From Entrophospora sp. SA101 (lineage: Eukaryota > Glomeromycota > Glomeromycetes > Entrophosporales > Entrophosporaceae), in the NCBI GenBank assembly GCA_958430865.1, contig CAUDNR010001657.1, positions 66,302 through 77,683 on the forward strand: DNA of 11,382 nt, read 5' to 3'. The position numbers were made by a program, and so were the translations under genes. Under the pieces are notes generated by a model that did no database searches, was not told the DNA's origin, and was given only the letters and a program-made list of their open reading frames with translations. Position 1 is the first letter of the stretch. Each line of letters begins with the position of its first letter. Positions 1 to 6,994 of the stretch are shown here, piece after piece.

Positions 1-129
1 TAAAATGAATGATTCAATATTCAGTAAAGTCAAAAATCCTGAACATGCAATCTATCATACTAAACCAAGTCTATTTCTTTTCTTTATAAATGAATTTCCA
101 GCTGATAAAAACAACCTCTCAGATGGTAC

Positions 130-255
130 CAGGGCTGGCTGCGTAACTCAAATGAGCACTTGGCTAACTGACTAAACTATTTAGTCATATGTTAAGTCAA
201 GTTTAGTTAATTATTACTAAATTAAGTTTTTAACCCCTTTACGTTGCCAGCCCCG
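130..255. mobile_element. Non-autonomous hAT-type MITE (126 bp)
   Basis: A short element with imperfect terminal inverted repeats: the left end reads CAGGGCTGGCTGCGTAA and the reverse complement of the right end reads CGGGGCTGGCAACGTAA. It is flanked by a perfect 8-bp direct repeat GATGGTAC at 122-129 and 256-263. CAGGG-type ends with an 8-bp target duplication are the hAT superfamily signature. There is no room for a transposase, so it would have to be mobilised in trans. The interior is AT-rich and carries TTAGTCA/TGACTAAA-type short inverted motifs. The intact duplication suggests a fairly recent insertion. Superfamily assignment rests on ends and duplication length only. Confidence 0.8.
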
Positions 256-439
256 GATGGTACTGAGTTTGCTAGTATTGCCAAGTAAATTCTTGCTTGC
301 AAGTGGATCTTCACAATAATATTAAATAAATAAAATCTACCTCTGATTTTATTTTCAAAAGATAGTTTTTAAGAAAATCAGCCAGCCAAGCTGTTTTAAA
401 AATTCATTAGCCGACTGACATCACCAAAAAACTCACCTT
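256..439. other. AT-rich stretch, no gene seen
   Basis: After the right target duplication of the MITE I see no coding signal, RNA gene or convincing repeat. A GC-richer patch around 380-415 (TCAGCCAGCC and TTAGCCGACTGA) could be a relic of another transposon end, but no partner end was found. Confidence 0.4.
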
Positions 440-858
440 TGATCTGCAAAGTAGGCGGATGATTGATAATATTGCAAGTAAGAGCTCTTTCTCTTTGCGA
501 ATGCGTGAAATGCCAAAAATAATCAAGAAACTGGTAAGCATGTACCTAAAGACAGGATCATCTTTGATTTTATGATTCGTCCCCACAATGACAATGCATT
601 TGTCGTAAACAGTCCTCTCTTACTTGTCCTGGAACTAGAGCCATCAAAAACTATTAACAAAGATAATGAAAATGTATATGTCGCTCGAAACAAAAAAAAA
701 ATATCACTATCATTGTCATCGTAGATGTTTCTCTTGGTGCAAGAAACCTTGTTCGATTGCTCAAAGGATCAGATGGAGACCATGAAAAGAATCTTCCAAT
801 ATCCATGAAATTACTCATTATGGATACAAACGATCATTTTGCGCATGGGATTTATTAA
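440..858 (+). pseudogene. Frameshifted remnant of an unrecognised protein
   Basis: A stretch of ordinary, non-repetitive amino-acid composition can be followed across three frames. A first part (about 440-526) gives residues such as MREMPKIIK. A second frame starts at 527 (ETGKHVPKDRIIFDFM...) and runs about 65 codons to a stop at 722-724. A third frame picks up right after a run of ten A (about 693-702) and continues as ITIIVIVDVSLGARNLV... to a stop at 856-858. The switch at a homopolymer and the continuing coding-like composition suggest one gene broken by small indels. I do not recognise the family. The GTAAGC at 534-539 could instead be an intron donor, but no matching acceptor is evident. 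It lies between the MITE and repeat DR, so it may be a fragment of a larger decayed element. Confidence 0.4.
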
Positions 859-929
859 ATGTGTGTACTTCAAATAAAAAAATATTCTCGTGTCAAAGTT
901 TATGAAGCGACTCAGGAAAAGGTTGAAAG

Positions 930-1218
930 TAATGATGTATGATGAGGCTTTTAACTTTAGTCATTGGCGTAATTAAAGTATTTGACTAAAAGTAGCTTCT
1001 CACCAGGGCCATTTTTGACGATATGACTAAAGTAAAAGCCCTTGATGTAAGTAAAAACACTTGATGTAATTAAAAACACTTGACATAAGTGAAAACGCTT
1101 GATACAAGTGAAAACACTTGATACAAGCAGCAATAATGATAATGATAAAATAGGATTATCAAGTGTAAAAATGTGTGTCCCAAGACGAATAAAGAATTAT
1201 TATATCATTCGCTGTATA
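930..1218 (+). repeat. Dispersed repeat DR, copy 1
   Basis: This segment is a diverged direct copy of 10208-10490. Shared landmarks in the same order are TAATGATGTATGA at the start, CTTTAGTCATTG, TTTGACTAAAAGTAG, CTCACCAGG, a block of 19-bp tandem units, AGCAATAATGATAA, AAATAGGATTATC, and AATAAAGAATTATTATATCA near the end. Similarity stops at GTATATTG. Here the next sequence is the helicase remnant; in copy 2 it is inverted repeat B. No open frame of note and no clear terminal inverted repeat. Class unknown; it might be the non-coding end of a larger helicase-bearing element, because it abuts the helicase C-terminus, but that is inference. Confidence 0.8.
1041..1130 (+). repeat. 19-bp tandem units inside DR copy 1
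   Basis: Four full units and a partial fifth begin at 1041, 1060, 1079, 1098 and 1117. They follow the pattern CTTGAyrTAAGTrAAAAca; the last breaks off after CTTGATACAAGCAG. The matching array in DR copy 2 begins at 10317. Where copy 2 has TGACGTAA three times, this copy has TGATGTAA, TGATGTAA and TGACATAA, so every CpG has been lost by a transition. Confidence 0.8.
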
Positions 1219-1609
1219 TTGATCAATTTTATACAAGAAAAGTTGAAACCCAAGATCTCAAGCAAATCCCAAGAAGGCACACTGCTTATAGCTACGTATA
1301 CTTGACCAGGCGTAAACATTTTTTCATCAATGTTGACAGTTTTGTGAGTTAATGTCAATCCTTGGGCTTTGTGCACGGTAAGAGAGAAGGCATTATCAGA
1401 GGAAATTGTTGCCTTGATGCAAGGCTTCCATTGATATCAAAGTAAGTGGTTTCTTTTTGCACAGTCACCTTTGTGGTATTGTGGGTTGTCAGAAAGGTCA
1501 CTTCAACGTTTTGAGGATCAGTAATTTTGATTATCATGACCCATTGCAAATTCCATGATCAAACAACTTGTTGTTGAGGAACATCATTTTTGCATTTTCT
1601 TGAAGAATG
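1219..1609 (-). pseudogene. PIF1-type helicase C-terminal remnant
   Basis: Read on the minus strand, three frames together give the C-terminal part of a PIF1/RecD-like superfamily 1 helicase of the kind carried by Helitrons and expanded in some fungi. Segment 1 (1608 down to 1540) includes NAKMMFLNN and HGICNG. Segment 2 (about 1539 to 1400) includes KITDPQNVEVTFLTT and ETTYFDING. Segment 3 (1397 to 1219) includes VHKAQGLTLTHKTVNIDEKM and PGQVYVAISS. The last two match helicase motifs V and VI, but the expected motif VI arginine (VAxSR) is serine here. A small deletion separates segments 1 and 2, and one missing base separates segments 2 and 3. The N-terminal Walker A part is absent: repeat B begins at 1610, and I found no helicase sequence past its right end at 5222. 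Dead gene fragment; family call firm, Helitron origin uncertain. Confidence 0.85.
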
Positions 1610-2059
1610 ATTGAATGAATGACGTGAAACAAACAATTTTTTCGTACAACATTTTTTGATTAATATCAATATTAATTGATAAGGATGCATTATTTAAAGA
1701 ACAATCATGATTCAACAATAAAAGAAGTTCTTTGAAGATTTAAAAGTGATAAAAATAGAAACAAAATTAAAGCTTACAAAATATGTATCAAAACCTGTCT
1801 TATGTGTTATGTAAAGGTCGCTTTAAGTACTAATATTGATAAACCTATGTTATTTCAAACTCAGACACCAAAGACAGCTCAAGCATACTATCAATATTAT
1901 TGCGTATTACTATTATAACTAACTTCAAAGTTAAAATTTTGAAAAAACATTTACATTTTATGAAATGTAATAATAAAAGAATGGTTTTAATTTGTAAAAA
2001 AGAGGAAAAAATAAGTAGTTTAATGAAGTAAAATTTCTAATTCAAATTATAACATTTAT
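1610..2059 (+). repeat. Repeat B, copy 1, left part (split by piggyBac)
   Basis: This is a close inverted copy of 10531-10998. Shared blocks, read on the plus strand here, include ATTGAATGAATGACGTG at the start, TCGTACAACATTTT, AACAATCATGATTCAACAAT, CTTATGTGTTATGTAAAGG, CACCAAAGACAGCTCAAGCA, ACTTCAAAGTTAAAATTTTG and AGTAGTTTAATGAAGT. The rest of the repeat resumes at 5180 after the piggyBac element. Together the two parts make about 490 bp. The outer ends resemble each other inversely (ATTGAATGA against ATTGCAATGA), so B may be a MITE-like element with weak inverted ends; no target duplication around B could be recognised. Confidence 0.85.
2058..2059. repeat. 2-bp AT left target copy of piggyBac element
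   Basis: The bases AT lie directly before CCCTTAAA and again directly after TTTAAGGG at 5180-5181. In the uninterrupted B copy the corresponding place reads TTTATAAA, with a single AT at 10531-10532. This makes AT the apparent duplication. Confidence 0.6.
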
Positions 2060-2071
2060 CCCTTAAATGAA

Positions 2072-2095
2072 ATTGCGTCCAAATCTGGACGCAAT
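2072..2095. repeat. Left subterminal palindrome of the piggyBac element
   Basis: A 24-bp hairpin-forming sequence with 10-bp perfect arms ATTGCGTCCA and TGGACGCAAT around a 4-base loop AATC. The reverse complement of the right-end palindrome is identical to it, and identity extends to 29 bp when neighbouring bases are included. It starts 12 bases from the left tip. It is probably a transposase-binding site, by analogy with the internal inverted repeats of the moth piggyBac. Confidence 0.85.
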
Positions 2096-2836
2096 TTACA
2101 ATTGTGACTCAAAAATTATAAAAAAAGATATTTTCCTGCAGTCTCACCACAACCTTTCTTATTTCATAAATGATATTCAAAACCCTCTACTTCTATTAAA
2201 AAAATGTATTTTGGGGTTACATATTACAAATAAAGAAATAACATGTGTAAAAACAAAAAAGTTTTCTTTGCTGATCATTTTATAATAAAATGAAATTCCG
2301 ATGGAGTTTGAAATCCTATATGCAATACTAATTAAAGAATGTTTCTAAAACCATCGTTGTTAATTAACTGCTTGTGGGACTCATTATATTGATATTTTTG
2401 TGTTTTGGAAAATAGACATAATAAAATATGGAATATATTAATAGAAATAAATGTATTTTCGATTTCAATATTAATATTAATATTAGTAAATACATACGGA
2501 AAAGACATTTATACTATTACTGTCTTAAATATGGAAATGGTAATGAAAAAGCATTCTCTCCTATGGGCGATCCCATATTAGTTATTAATTATGAGTATTA
2601 CTTGAAGGAATTAAATTCCTGAAAATTGTAAATAACTTTGATCTAAATTTTTTATAAATACCAGGACCTTCAGACAAATAAAATCCAACTCAAATTATTT
2701 ATTTGAAAATCAAACTCAATATTTGAATAAAAAATAAAACAATTTTTAACAATTTATTTTTAATCTTGAAATAATTGTTTTTAATAAAAGTCAAATTTTA
2801 ATTTAACAATAAAAACTACTTTTAATAAAAATCAAA
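2096..2836 (+). other. AT-rich 5' region of the piggyBac element
   Basis: About 740 bp between the left palindrome and the transposase start. It contains two short open frames (2067-2285 and 2428-2622) with AT-driven composition, rich in Asn, Ile, Lys and Tyr, and no family signature; I do not regard them as genes. A 17-bp near-identical direct repeat, TTTTAATAAAArTCAAA, occurs at 2779-2795 and 2820-2836, the second copy ending at the start codon. The region presumably holds the transposase promoter, but no specific element can be picked out of the A+T background. Confidence 0.5.
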
Positions 2837-4741
2837 ATGAATCCTGAACAAAATATTAATATTTTTGAAGATTCCAACGATCCCAGCAATGGATATTATA
2901 TTGCTAGTATTACAAGAAGGCTGGGTGGTTTTTATGATAATGAATTATCTGAAGATTTTAATGATCCAGAAACAATCAATGATAATGAAGATGGCGAGGA
3001 TGATGAAGGTGAAACTTCAAGTTTTAGTAAAATTAGGAGCAGTAGAGAAATCAGAAGCAACTGTGGAAGAAGAGAAGGAACTAGAGGTGGTAGAGACACA
3101 CAACAAATTGATCTTCCAGATCCACCATATTTTAATCAATTTAATCATCAATTACCATTGCATGATTCTGAAACAAATTTGCCATACGAATTTAACAATC
3201 TTGATCTTGTCAATCCTATCCAAATTTTTAAATTATTTTTTACAAATACTATTTTGAGGACAATTGTAAGCAATACCAATATCTATGGTAAAAGTAAAAA
3301 CGGAAACTTATGGATAGACATTGACTTGTTTGACTTGCACATTTGGCTAGGAATAATCATTTATGCAGGTTTATTTAAAACACCATCAATTCGGGACCTT
3401 TGGAATAAGGATATAAAAATGCCAATACACCCCATTGCATCATATATGCAGATTAGAAAATTTGAAAAAATAAAAAACTTCCTACATATTTCAAACATAG
3501 AGGAGGCTCATCCATTTTGGTATTCTAAACTTGAACCATTAGCATCCCATATAAACACAATATCGCAATCCATTTTCACTCCATCATCTAATGTTTCTGT
3601 AGATGAAATGATTATAAAATTTTGTGGCAGAAGTGCACATACCTTTAGATTAAAAAATAAACCAACACCAGAAGGGTATAAAATCCTAGCTTTATGTGAT
3701 GCAGGATACACTTTCTCTTTCATATTTACTTCTAGAACTGAAAAAGAAGGTGAAGTTCAATCAATTGGAAATCTTGGTAGAATAGGAAGTCAAGTTGCAC
3801 ATTTAGCTTCCAGATTACCATCACATAAAGCATTTAATATTTACATGGATAATTATTTCACAAGTATCCAGTTATTTAAATTTTTACGTGAAAAGGGGAT
3901 TGGTGCATGTGGGACCGTTCGTACAAATTCTTCAAGATTCCCCTCTGTTCTTAGAATAAAAAATAAAAAGTTAGATTGGGACACACTCTCTGGTGTTGTT
4001 ATTGATAATGAAGTATTGGCAATATTGTGGATAGATAATGGTCCTGTTACAATGCTATCCACAATACACAATATTGTTGGTGATGAAAATAAAATAAATA
4101 GAAACAGACGTCGCCCACGTCTAACAAGTACCAATGCAGCCAAAGTAAACAAAGTCTTCGGTAACAGCACAAGAAAGATATTGTCAATCCCCAAAATAAT
4201 CAATGATTACAATCACCACATGGGTAGTGTGGACATTGCAGACCAGTTGAGGTGTTATTATTCAACGCAACAAAAAGTCAGAAGAACCTGGATGCCTATA
4301 TTTTTCTGGTTGTTGGATATTGTAATCATCAATTCTTATTTAATATATAAAAAATGGTATAATAATGAAATGACTCATAAAGAATTCAGTTTAAAACTTT
4401 CATGGGAATTAATTGAAGAAGGATTAGATAAAAACAATGAAAGAGAAACCCGCGGACATACCATACTTGAATCATCTTCATCTTCATCCAGAGCTTCCTA
4501 CATTAAGCAAAGATCAGAATTAATCACGGAAAGGTTAGTGATTGAAAATAATCATCTTCCAGAATATAGAGAAAATAGAATTGCGTGTGAATGGTGCAAA
4601 TTTGAGACCCAAAGGGACGAAGGAAAATCTCATAAGTCTCAAAATCGTTCTTATATTTATTGTACAGCATGTAATGTTGCATTGTGTTGTTCTCAAGCTA
4701 GAAACTGCTATATAGATTACCACACAGAGACAGATTGCTAG
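2837..4741 (+). CDS. piggyBac-type transposase, intact
   Basis: 634 residues, about the usual length of the family (roughly 550-650). Residues 1-90 are acidic (E/D-rich at 37-60) and then basic and Gly/Arg-rich (66-86). The transposase core (DDE_Tnp_1_7-like) spans about 120-510. The catalytic aspartates stand in the expected motifs: D256 in SVDEM, D338 in YMDNYFTS and D466 in GSVDIADQ, with D469 matching the extra conserved aspartate of the moth enzyme. GRSAHTFRLKNKPTPEGYKI after the first aspartate and the RRTWMPIFFW and NSYLIYK stretches after the third are also typical. The C-terminus (584-634) has a cysteine-rich zinc-binding domain with C584, C587, C609, C612, C617, C618, C624 and C634, used by the family to bind the transposon ends. 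No frameshift, internal stop or intron is seen. It cuts and pastes its own element in the nucleus. ATG 2837 is chosen as the first methionine of the frame, in an A-rich context. Confidence 0.93.
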   Translation: MNPEQNINIFEDSNDPSNGYYIASITRRLGGFYDNELSEDFNDPETINDNEDGEDDEGETSSFSKIRSSREIRSNCGRREGTRGGRDTQQIDLPDPPYFNQFNHQLPLHDSETNLPYEFNNLDLVNPIQIFKLFFTNTILRTIVSNTNIYGKSKNGNLWIDIDLFDLHIWLGIIIYAGLFKTPSIRDLWNKDIKMPIHPIASYMQIRKFEKIKNFLHISNIEEAHPFWYSKLEPLASHINTISQSIFTPSSNVSVDEMIIKFCGRSAHTFRLKNKPTPEGYKILALCDAGYTFSFIFTSRTEKEGEVQSIGNLGRIGSQVAHLASRLPSHKAFNIYMDNYFTSIQLFKFLREKGIGACGTVRTNSSRFPSVLRIKNKKLDWDTLSGVVIDNEVLAILWIDNGPVTMLSTIHNIVGDENKINRNRRRPRLTSTNAAKVNKVFGNSTRKILSIPKIINDYNHHMGSVDIADQLRCYYSTQQKVRRTWMPIFFWLLDIVIINSYLIYKKWYNNEMTHKEFSLKLSWELIEEGLDKNNERETRGHTILESSSSSSRASYIKQRSELITERLVIENNHLPEYRENRIACEWCKFETQRDEGKSHKSQNRSYIYCTACNVALCCSQARNCYIDYHTETDC

Positions 4742-5138
4742 TCTTGTTTTTTTAATTTTATTATTTTATTATTTATTTTGGTTACACAATACTTGAAAAT
4801 CTATACGTAAGTTCTTTCTTTATATTTAAAAAAAAATCGTAGCCTAAATTAGCATCATTTTTCTAAATAAAGTTGTTAAATGGAACATGTATTATTACAT
4901 ATCTTACGGTTTTAGGCCTGGTTTCAAATGGTGAAATTTTTTACTAATCACAACTTACAAAAAACCAAAAATTAGTTTTTTTTTTATTTTAGTATCAATA
5001 AAACTTCTACAAAAAATTTTTTTTATTAAAAACGAATGTTTATACATAAATTTCATAACCTTTTCTATCGAAAAATCAAAAAAAATTGGTATTAGTTAGT
5101 GATTTTTTTTGTCTAGTGGGGTCTACAATTTTTTGAAA
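4742..5138 (+). other. AT-rich 3' region of the piggyBac element
   Basis: About 400 bp between the transposase stop and the right palindrome, with long T and A runs and no open frame of note. AATAAA at 4865-4870 is a candidate polyadenylation signal for the transposase transcript, but such hexamers are frequent by chance at this base composition. Confidence 0.4.
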
Positions 5139-5162
5139 ATTGCGTCCAGATTTGGACGCAAT
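5139..5162. repeat. Right subterminal palindrome of the piggyBac element
   Basis: Same 10-bp arms as the left copy, with loop GATT, in inverted orientation. It lies 17 bases from the right tip, against 12 on the left, so the two ends are asymmetric by about 5 bp, reminiscent of the unequal spacers of the moth piggyBac. Confidence 0.85.
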
Positions 5163-5179
5163 TTCTGTTCGTTTAAGGG

Positions 5180-5221
5180 ATAAACTTCCCATGATAATTA
5201 TTCTTCTTGTATCATTGCAAT
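5180..5221 (+). repeat. Repeat B, copy 1, right part
   Basis: Begins with ATAAACTTCCCAT immediately after the piggyBac tip and ends with ATTGCAAT. It matches the inverse of 10491-10532 in the uninterrupted B copy (GAATAATTAT and ATTGCAAT shared). Beyond 5221 the two loci differ. Confidence 0.85.
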
Positions 5222-5354
5222 CCATTATTTGAGAATACACAAGATTAAAAAGCGTGAACCAGAGAGATCTTGGCCAAATTAAAAAGTAGCAAAAGCAATT
5301 AATCAATAAAAGCTCACTGCGCGTTCCCCGGTGAAATCTTGTTAATAGTTTCAA

Positions 5355-5636
5355 TCAGTTTATATTGCACAATTGACTTTTTTTGAATATTGACATGTAT
5401 TTGTTTTATTGTTATCTATAATAAAAGGTGAAATTAAAATAACATCATTATTGTCGTTTATTTCATCTACTCGGAATAAGTCATCATCATTCATATTATT
5501 ATATATACATCAGAATCAAATTCTTCTTCTGAACTTCGTATTTTCAATTCGAGCAGTTTTGTAAAGTTGAAAATTGTTCTTCGTCTTTGCATCCAGCACC
5601 CTTTGCATGATGATTTAAGTAATCTTTACCCAGCAT
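5355..5636 (-). pseudogene. Possible decayed acidic coding remnant
   Basis: On the minus strand an ATG at 5636 opens a frame reading LGKDYLNHHAKGAGCKDEE and stops after about 33 codons. Other frames then continue with acidic, coding-like stretches (SSEEEFDSD; NDDDLFRVDEINDN). The sequence is more complex than its surroundings, and the pieces run on with shifts, as in a broken gene. No family is recognised. It could also be chance; confidence is low. Confidence 0.25.
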
Positions 5637-5882
5637 ATATTAAACTTAATTGTTTTACCACAAAATGCAAACAATTTCCTTAGCATGAATAATATGGTAA
5701 AAAAGATCAAATTTAAAAGTACTTTTACCTAACATAGTGATAATCTACCCAATTTATTTGATAAAGCCAATTCACTTTCTAATCTTAATATATATATATT
5801 GCTCTGGCACTCGGAAAAAGTATCCTTTTTACAATAAAGTAATTTACACATTATCCTCTTTTTTAATGGTGTCAAAATAACC

Positions 5883-6071
5883 TTGGTTGATTTACAAGTT
5901 TATTTGCAAGATCAAATCGTTGCAGAACGTTTTATTTAGATTGATGATGAAGTATCAGTACAAGAACTAACTGACGAAGAAATAGTTAGAGCAGTGAAGC
6001 CAAATCCTGAAGTTGACAATTCTGATGAAGTGGATGAAGTGGAAACAGTATATAATTATCAGATAGTTTAG
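5883..6071 (+). pseudogene. C-terminal tail of a pogo/Tigger-like transposase, decayed
   Basis: One frame reads LVDLQVYLQDQIVAERFI, an in-frame TAG, then IDDEVSVQELTDEEIVRAVK and an acidic end (NPEVDNSDEVDEVE) to a TAG at 6069-6071. The pattern of a short helical segment followed by an ELTDEEIV-type stretch and an acidic tail resembles the C-terminus of CENP-B/pogo-type transposases, in which this tail follows the DDE domain. The internal TAG replaces what is probably a glutamine codon. No DDE core or DNA-binding part remains upstream. Downstream, CTCGTTGTAAGGG (about 6201-6213) and GTTCGCTATAAAG (6236-6248) look like the subterminal motifs of such elements. Family call from memory of the pattern only. 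Confidence 0.5.
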
Positions 6072-6199
6072 ACAAATAATTTTACAATTAGTTTCCAAGA
6101 ATTAAAAACAATTGATAGTTTAAAATCAAAAATTCATAGACAATTTTATTTTCTTTGTTATATATATATATATTGTGCATAATTTGTTAAAAAATTCAT

Positions 6200-6290
6200 C
6201 TCGTTGTAAGGGACTTTTCAATTTATTTATAATAAGTTCGCTATAAAGAAATTTTTTCTTTATAATTATTGTGGTGTACCATGCCTACTA
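6200..6290. repeat. Possible terminal region of the pogo/Tigger-like element
   Basis: Contains CTCGTTGTAAGGG and TTCGCTATAAAGAAA, followed by a local inverted repeat AAAGAAATTTTTTCTTT (about 6245-6261). Repeated TTCGyTATAA-like motifs are common at the ends of pogo/Tigger elements, and the position just past the transposase tail fits. The opposite end is not seen in this window, so the assignment is tentative. Confidence 0.3.
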
Positions 6291-6990
6291 CATTATCACT
6301 AGTACGTGTTCCAATTTTAAGAAATAATCTACAAAGTCATTTATTCAGGCTGATTGTTCTATATTAAAACTATTATGTGTGACGTAGGTCAATTGGAAAG
6401 GCTGTAATGATGGCTATATGTGCTCTTTTAGGATATGCGAAACACAGTAACGCCTAATTCATGTCGTCGCTAATAGCATAGTGACGATTTTGTGTGTGAA
6501 AATTAAAATTTATACGTGAAAAATTAAATTGGCCAATCAAAAGGGAATTTCAACCCGTGTTTATGTAAAAGAATCATCATATTAAAAACCATTTATGGGA
6601 AGCAATCATTAATAAAAAAAAATTATGTAAATAATATAATAATATTAATAATATTAAATATTGTTTGTTTACGTTCCATCCTAAAAAAGAAATAAATTAT
6701 TTTCATATATATACAGTTATTATTCATTTTTTTTTCATTTTTTTTTTATGACCCATTAAATTATTATTATTAATTGGGCATAAATATATCCAACTCAAAC
6801 GATTACAACAACCAGCTCAACCAACACAACAATGCATGCTGGTCAACCTCCCTCCTCCTTCAGCTCAAACAACACTTGTTCAACGGTATTCAACTCAACA
6901 ATAATTACAACAAATATCAAAAAAACATACCGAATGGTATCAAATAGAGTTTACTGATTCTGTTGTCCTGCTGAGTAAAAAGATTAACTT
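6291..6990. other. Intergenic stretch, no confirmed gene
   Basis: Mostly AT-rich. An imperfect hairpin TCGTCGCTA...TAGTGACGA lies at about 6463-6487, and a CCAAT motif sits at about 6532-6536. From about 6788 to 7050 a plus-strand frame has a glutamine-rich reading (LQQPAQPTQQ...) broken by a TAA near 6902; this looks like low-complexity CAA repeats and not a gene. Nothing else stands out. Confidence 0.4.
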
Positions 6991-6994
6991 GAAA

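Larger units (their letters stand above)
2060..5179 (+). mobile_element. Complete piggyBac-superfamily transposon (3120 bp)
   Basis: The ends are CCCTTAAA (2060-2067) and TTTAAGGG (5172-5179), the CCC...GGG type of piggyBac elements. Inside each end lies the same palindrome in inverted orientation (2072-2095 and 5139-5162), closer to the left tip than to the right. The element holds one intact transposase (2837-4741). It interrupts repeat B; the uninterrupted copy at 10491-10998 fixes both element borders to the base. The flanks are TTAT on the left and ATAA on the right, not TTAA. Intact ends and an uninterrupted transposase suggest recent activity. Confidence 0.9.

Noticed and set aside
380..415. 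Second hAT end suggested by a 9-base match to the MITE tip
   Set aside because: The match is short, and there is no partner end or target duplication.
1041..1130. 19-bp tandem array as a CRISPR array
   Set aside because: Units are directly adjacent without unique spacers, and the context is eukaryotic.
2067..2622. Short open frames of 72 and 64 codons inside the piggyBac 5' region
   Set aside because: Composition is what A+T-rich DNA gives by chance, there is no motif, and the first overlaps the element's terminal palindrome.
3508..4723. Minus-strand and alternate-frame open frames within the transposase
   Set aside because: They mirror the intact 634-codon frame and have no independent support.
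1610..5300. Repeat B as an insertion inside the helicase, with the N-terminal half beyond 5222
   Set aside because: Minus-strand translation of 5222-5345 gives no helicase-like sequence in any frame, and no target duplication around B was found.
5076..5354. Minus-strand 92-codon open frame
   Set aside because: It crosses the right piggyBac end, the element border and repeat B, so it cannot be an old gene.
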